Assembly: GCA_963662525.1 (NCBI GenBank) | Contig: OY759717.1 | Span: 3,100,001 to 3,164,000, forward strand | Origin: CAZSDU01 sp963662525 | GTDB lineage: Bacteria; Bacteroidota; Bacteroidia; Bacteroidales; FEN-979 | Direction: 5' to 3' | DNA: 64,000 bases | Part shown: positions 60,476-64,000 of the stretch, piece by piece | Layout of the letters: the number at the start of each line of letters is the position of its first letter | Position numbering within the stretch: the first letter of the stretch is position 1 | Made by a program: the position numbers and the translations under genes | Notes under the pieces: generated by a model | What the model saw: the letters and a program-made list of their open reading frames with translations, nothing else | Told to the model about the DNA's origin: nothing | Database searches by the model: none

Positions 60476-62896
60476 ATGAAATATTGTTTATATACCACCT
60501 TTTTGATATTTTTCACTGCCTTTTCGGGTTATGGCCAGCAGGTCAAAGTTCTCGATAAATCAGACCTGCAGCCCATCGGGCAGGTGACAATTTCCAATGT
60601 GCAGAAAACCATCATGGCCGTTACAGATGCCAATGGAATGGCTGATCTTTCTGCCTTTTCCGATTCCGCTTTACTCCTTTTTTCTCATGTGGCTTTTCAG
60701 TCAGTGAACTTGAAAAAAGCAGCATTATCAGAAAAATCAATGAAGGTTTATTTAACTGAGAATATTATTAAGCTTGATGAGTTTGTTTTTTCTGCCAACC
60801 GCACTGAGGAAAAGAAGTCAGACCTTCCTTATAAAATTGAGGTTATCCAGGCTAAGGATATTCAGTTTGGCAATCCCCAAACTGCAGCTACCATGCTTGA
60901 ACAAACCGGTAACGTTTTTGTTCAGCAAAGCCAGATGGGAGGTGGAAGTCCTGTATTGCGGGGCTATGAAGCCAATAAAGTACTCCTGGTTGTTGACGGA
61001 ATACGTATGAATAATGCTATTTACCGTGCAGGCCACCTTCAGAGTGCCATAACAGTTGATCCTTTCGGACTTTCATCAACAGAAATCCTCTACGGGCCGG
61101 GGTCGACCATCTATGGCAGTGATGCATTGGGAGGGGTGATCAACTTCAGAACAAAAGACCCTGAACTTTCGACGAATGGAAAGTTTCAGGTCCACGGAAA
61201 CCTGCTGGGCAGGTTTGCATCTGCCAACCTGGAAAAAACAGGTGGGATAAATCTTAATCTTGGCTGGAAGAAACTGGGGGTATTATTGAACTTTTCTTAT
61301 AGCGATTTTGATGATCTTCGGGAGGGAAAAGTCCGTAACCCGGCTTATGGAACTTTTGGTGAGCGCTTGTATTATGCAGAACGGATCGATGGTAAAGATT
61401 CCACCCTGGCCAATGATAAGCCATGGATACAGAAACAATCAGGCTATTCTCAATATAATTTCCTGGGAAAAATACTCTTTCAGCCGGGAGTGCACAGTAA
61501 ATATATGCTGAATTTCCAATATTCCAATTCAAGTAATATTCCACGTTACGACAGGCTTACGGAAATGAAAAATGACAGTACCATGAAATTTGCTGAATGG
61601 TATTATGGTCCGCAAACCCGGTTGCTGGCCTCACTGAAGGCTGAATATAACCTTAATGCGGTGATCTTTGACCATGCATCCATTATCCTGGCCTACCAGA
61701 ATTCACATGAAGATCGCATACAGCGCGATTTTGGAAGCAAAAAAAAGAAATATAATCTGGAAACCATCGGGGTGATTTCGGTCAATGCGGATTTCGATAA
61801 GAAACTGGGCAGTAAGGACAATCTCAGGTATGGTTTAGAATTTCAATATAATGATGTCAGTTCCAAAGCACACAATGAAAATATTATAACCGGCGTAAAT
61901 ACCGATGACCGTGCTACGAGGTATCCTGATCAGAAGGCAAACATGATGTATATCTCTGCATACCTGTCGAATACCTGGAATATCAATAAGGTTCTTGCCT
62001 TTTCCCAGGGCGCCCGTTTTAACTATGTAACCCTCAATGCAGCCTATTCCGATACCATGGTGAAGATCATGAAAATTCCTTTTGACCCCAATATCAGCCA
62101 GAGAAATGCCGCGGTTAATGGTTATCTTGGTCTGGTTGCTACTCCCGGTTATGACTGGAAGTTTGCGCTTGTCGGTTCTACCGGATTCAGGGCTCCGAAT
62201 ATTGATGACCTGACGAAGCTGAATGTCGTGAACGGGCAGACCATTGTTGTCCCGAATCCGGACCTTAAGCCGGAATATGCTTATAATCTTGAAATCTCCG
62301 TGGCAAAAACCATCCTTGGGAAAGTTAGGCTGGAAGGTAGCGCCTTCTATAACTGGCTTCAGAATGCGATGGTGATAGAACCTTTTAAATACAATGGCAT
62401 GGATTCTATAGAGATTGATGGAGAGAAATACCAGACCATGGCTCCAACCAATGCCGGAAGAGCATACATATGCGGAGTACAGGGTAGTTTGCTGGCCCAG
62501 GTTACCCGTTCATTCTCTATCGTCAGCAATCTGACTTATACCTATGGCTATAATGAAAGTGAAGGGGCCCCTCTCGATCATATTCCTCCGTTTTTTGGAA
62601 TGACTTCTTTCCGTCTTGAACTTAAAAAATTCAAAGGTGATTTTTACGTGATGTATAATGGCTGGAAACGGATCAGTCAGTATAGTCCTGGAGGAGAGGA
62701 TAATGAAGTTTATGCCACTCCTTATGGCATGCCTTCCTGGTACACCCTGAACCTGAAATTAAGCTACCAGATCGAAAGACATATCAACATTGAACTGGGG
62801 ATGGAAAACATACTGGATGAGAATTATCGCAAATTTGCATCAGGAATCAGCAGCCCCGGTCGCAACATTATTGTTGCGCTCCGAGCTAATCTTTAA
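60476..62896 (+). CDS. TonB-dependent outer-membrane receptor, heme/iron-type
   Basis: An 806-residue receptor: signal peptide (about 1-21, ends SGYGQQ), an N-terminal carboxypeptidase-regulatory-like domain (about 22-100), plug (about 110-240; SPVLRGYEANKVLLVVDGIR, GSDALGGVINFRT) and barrel ending in FASGISSPGRNIIVALRANL. The plug sequence around GGGSPVLRGYEANK resembles the hemoglobin/transferrin/lactoferrin receptor subfamily, so heme or iron is the best guess. The ATG at 60476 gives the signal peptide MKYCLYTTFLIFFTAF; an in-frame start at 60452 adds 8 residues of no value. Its 3' end overlaps the convergent coaE gene by 57 bases. Confidence 0.85.
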   Translation: MKYCLYTTFLIFFTAFSGYGQQVKVLDKSDLQPIGQVTISNVQKTIMAVTDANGMADLSAFSDSALLLFSHVAFQSVNLKKAALSEKSMKVYLTENIIKLDEFVFSANRTEEKKSDLPYKIEVIQAKDIQFGNPQTAATMLEQTGNVFVQQSQMGGGSPVLRGYEANKVLLVVDGIRMNNAIYRAGHLQSAITVDPFGLSSTEILYGPGSTIYGSDALGGVINFRTKDPELSTNGKFQVHGNLLGRFASANLEKTGGINLNLGWKKLGVLLNFSYSDFDDLREGKVRNPAYGTFGERLYYAERIDGKDSTLANDKPWIQKQSGYSQYNFLGKILFQPGVHSKYMLNFQYSNSSNIPRYDRLTEMKNDSTMKFAEWYYGPQTRLLASLKAEYNLNAVIFDHASIILAYQNSHEDRIQRDFGSKKKKYNLETIGVISVNADFDKKLGSKDNLRYGLEFQYNDVSSKAHNENIITGVNTDDRATRYPDQKANMMYISAYLSNTWNINKVLAFSQGARFNYVTLNAAYSDTMVKIMKIPFDPNISQRNAAVNGYLGLVATPGYDWKFALVGSTGFRAPNIDDLTKLNVVNGQTIVVPNPDLKPEYAYNLEISVAKTILGKVRLEGSAFYNWLQNAMVIEPFKYNGMDSIEIDGEKYQTMAPTNAGRAYICGVQGSLLAQVTRSFSIVSNLTYTYGYNESEGAPLDHIPPFFGMTSFRLELKKFKGDFYVMYNGWKRISQYSPGGEDNEVYATPYGMPSWYTLNLKLSYQIERHINIELGMENILDENYRKFASGISSPGRNIIVALRANL

Positions 62897-63469
62897 TAAG
62901 TGCTTGTGGATGGATAGAACCTGTGGAATGACAAGCTGGGCTCCGTCATTGATGATTACAAAGTCGGCAAGCTCAGCTTTCACTGAATCATCCATCTGAA
63001 AATTCATTCGTTTTATTACGGAATTGCCATCAATCTGGTCGCGTTTTATAACCCTTTTGATGGCAATTTCTTTTGGACAGGAAACATGGATGATAAAATC
63101 ATATTCCGCTGCCAATCCACTTTCAAACAGGATGGCTGCCTCCTGGATAAGATAAGGTTCTGATTTAAATCCCGTTACCCACTTAAGGAAATCTTGTCTG
63201 ACCAAGGGATGCAGAACGGAATTCAATAGCTGCAGAGATTCTTCATTCGTAAAAACAATAGAAGCCAGCGATCTGCGGTTAATCTTGCCATCATTCGATA
63301 AAATGCTGTATCCGAAAATCTTGGTAAGTTTCTGAATCACTTTCTCTGAATCCAGAAATTTTTTTGACTCATCGTCAGCAGGGTATATTTTAATGCCCAG
63401 GGTCGAGAAAATACCTGCAATGGTACTTTTCCCACTTCCTATATTCCCGGTAAGTCCAACTTTCAACAT
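62840..63469 (-). CDS. coaE: Dephospho-CoA kinase
   Basis: A 209-residue kinase with Walker A GLTGNIGSGKST at the N-terminus, the substrate-lid motif PADDESKKF and VLHPLVR. It phosphorylates the 3' hydroxyl of dephospho-CoA, the last step of CoA synthesis. Family length is about 195-205; the last 19 residues here are encoded opposite the C-terminus of the TonB receptor and are poorly conserved. It follows the YbbR-like gene by 3 bases, an order usual in Bacteroidetes (nusB-yajC-ybbR-coaE). Confidence 0.94.
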   Translation of the reverse strand: MLKVGLTGNIGSGKSTIAGIFSTLGIKIYPADDESKKFLDSEKVIQKLTKIFGYSILSNDGKINRRSLASIVFTNEESLQLLNSVLHPLVRQDFLKWVTGFKSEPYLIQEAAILFESGLAAEYDFIIHVSCPKEIAIKRVIKRDQIDGNSVIKRMNFQMDDSVKAELADFVIINDGAQLVIPQVLSIHKHLLKISSERNNNVATGAADS

Positions 63470-63472
63470 GAA

Positions 63473-63955
63473 TCAGTAAATGGTAGAGTTTCTTGGACGA
63501 CGCCGGGTGAACTCGAAGAAAAGAGTATCAGGGGTGACAAAAAAAACTTCACTTGGGAAATTTGTCTCCGCGGCAATCTCTTTTCCGATAGGGTGTGTCA
63601 GCAATATTCCAACAATATGTGAATCGCGATATTTCACTTTAATATTTTGCAGGCTGACATCATGGTAACGTTTGGAAGGAAAAAGAAACTGCTCGGAGAA
63701 AAAGTCAAATCCCTGCAATTTAATTTTGATGGTAAGCGTACTATCGGAAGCACTCAAAATCTGGTAATTTGCAGGGACCTGAGTATAGTTTAACTGATAA
63801 TCCAGGGTATAGTAATAATCTCTGGAAAGTCTTACCAAAGCCCAGATGAAACAGGATATTACCAGGCAGATGATAAATATGTAAAGCTGATGTCGGAATT
63901 TATCGCTTTTTCTCTTCCTGGCATTACCGATGAATTCAATGAATTCGGGCTTCAC
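63473..63955 (-). CDS. YbbR-like protein (short)
   Basis: A 160-residue protein with one transmembrane helix (about 25-45) followed by a YbbR/CdaR-like beta domain (YTLDYQLNYTQVPANYQIL; TIKIKLQGFDFFSEQF). Bacteroidetes relatives are often longer (about 300 residues), so this may be a short member or have lost its C-terminal part; it ends in a normal stop. It sits directly upstream of coaE. The start ATG at 63955 leaves only 45 bases to the window edge, where yajC would be expected by synteny. Function is not established; YbbR proteins in Firmicutes regulate c-di-AMP cyclase, but no cyclase is here. Confidence 0.7.
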   Translation of the reverse strand: MKPEFIEFIGNARKRKSDKFRHQLYIFIICLVISCFIWALVRLSRDYYYTLDYQLNYTQVPANYQILSASDSTLTIKIKLQGFDFFSEQFLFPSKRYHDVSLQNIKVKYRDSHIVGILLTHPIGKEIAAETNFPSEVFFVTPDTLFFEFTRRRPRNSTIY

Positions 63956-64000
63956 GGTAATGGTAATTGGTCAGTTTATTTGTTTTCGATGGTCTGGTTG

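Noticed and set aside
63976..64000. Possible 3' end of an upstream minus-strand gene (frame ending NQTIENK, stop at 63978-63976), by synteny yajC
   Set aside because: Only seven codons are visible; too short to support a call.
1..64000. tRNA, rRNA, CRISPR array, transposase, prophage, restriction-modification or toxin-antitoxin genes
   Set aside because: None seen on reading both strands; all long gene-free stretches are under 200 bases.

Overview
The window is a gene-dense stretch (no gap between genes exceeds 200 bp) of a Bacteroidetes-type chromosome. Five things point there: a type IX secretion (Por) sorting domain, CarboxypepD-reg/TonB-dependent receptors, a short region-1.1-less primary sigma factor, the futalosine menaquinone enzyme MqnA, and repeated -7 boxes of the Bacteroidetes form TAnnTTTG with almost no Shine-Dalgarno sequences. 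The flavodiiron protein and oxygen-sensitive Fe-S serine dehydratase suggest an anaerobic or microaerophilic life. No tRNA, rRNA, CRISPR array, prophage or insertion sequence was seen.

Layout. 1-4580: the 3' part of a topoisomerase IV A subunit, a flavodiiron protein, a lipoprotein and tsaD. 4631-17278: a tight plus-strand run of tamB, an AddA-like helicase-nuclease, a sugar kinase fused to a RapZ C-terminal domain, a MurU-like nucleotidyltransferase and an AddB-like Fe-S nuclease. 17262-22189: an AmmeMemoRadiSam locus with export signals and a membrane aminopropyltransferase-like protein. 22191-25765: a secreted EEP-family hydrolase, HtrA and the primary sigma factor. 25797-31188: a minus-strand outer-membrane cluster (BamA/TamA-type barrel, T9SS beta-propeller, small His-rich protein, TonB receptor) preceded by a cobalamin-riboswitch-like RNA. 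31300-40564: a PAS hybrid kinase, GH3 glycosidase, tyrosine phosphatase, and a PEP-utilising enzyme paired with a lipocalin-like protein. 40659-42458: typA. 42463-54439: one long minus-strand run beginning with gapA and continuing through a complete Wsp-like chemosensory set plus L-serine dehydratase. 54579-63955: housekeeping genes (PPDK/PEPS regulator, pyrG, yidC, mqnA, coaE, YbbR-like) interrupted by a second small-protein/TonB-receptor pair.

Main candidates for something new are: (1) the gapA-led Wsp-like chemosensory operon, which has no GGDEF output and instead carries two paralogous receiver-histidine kinases; (2) the kinase-RapZ fusion beside MurU, between the two halves of an AddAB-like nuclease; (3) the half cobalamin riboswitch starting at its own promoter; (4) the apparently exported AmmeMemoRadiSam system; (5) the rifampin-phosphotransferase-like enzyme with a lipocalin-like partner; and (6) short period-8 or period-7 degenerate tandem repeats at gene junctions and inside coding sequence.

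All functional calls come from reading translated sequence and motifs; no database search was possible.
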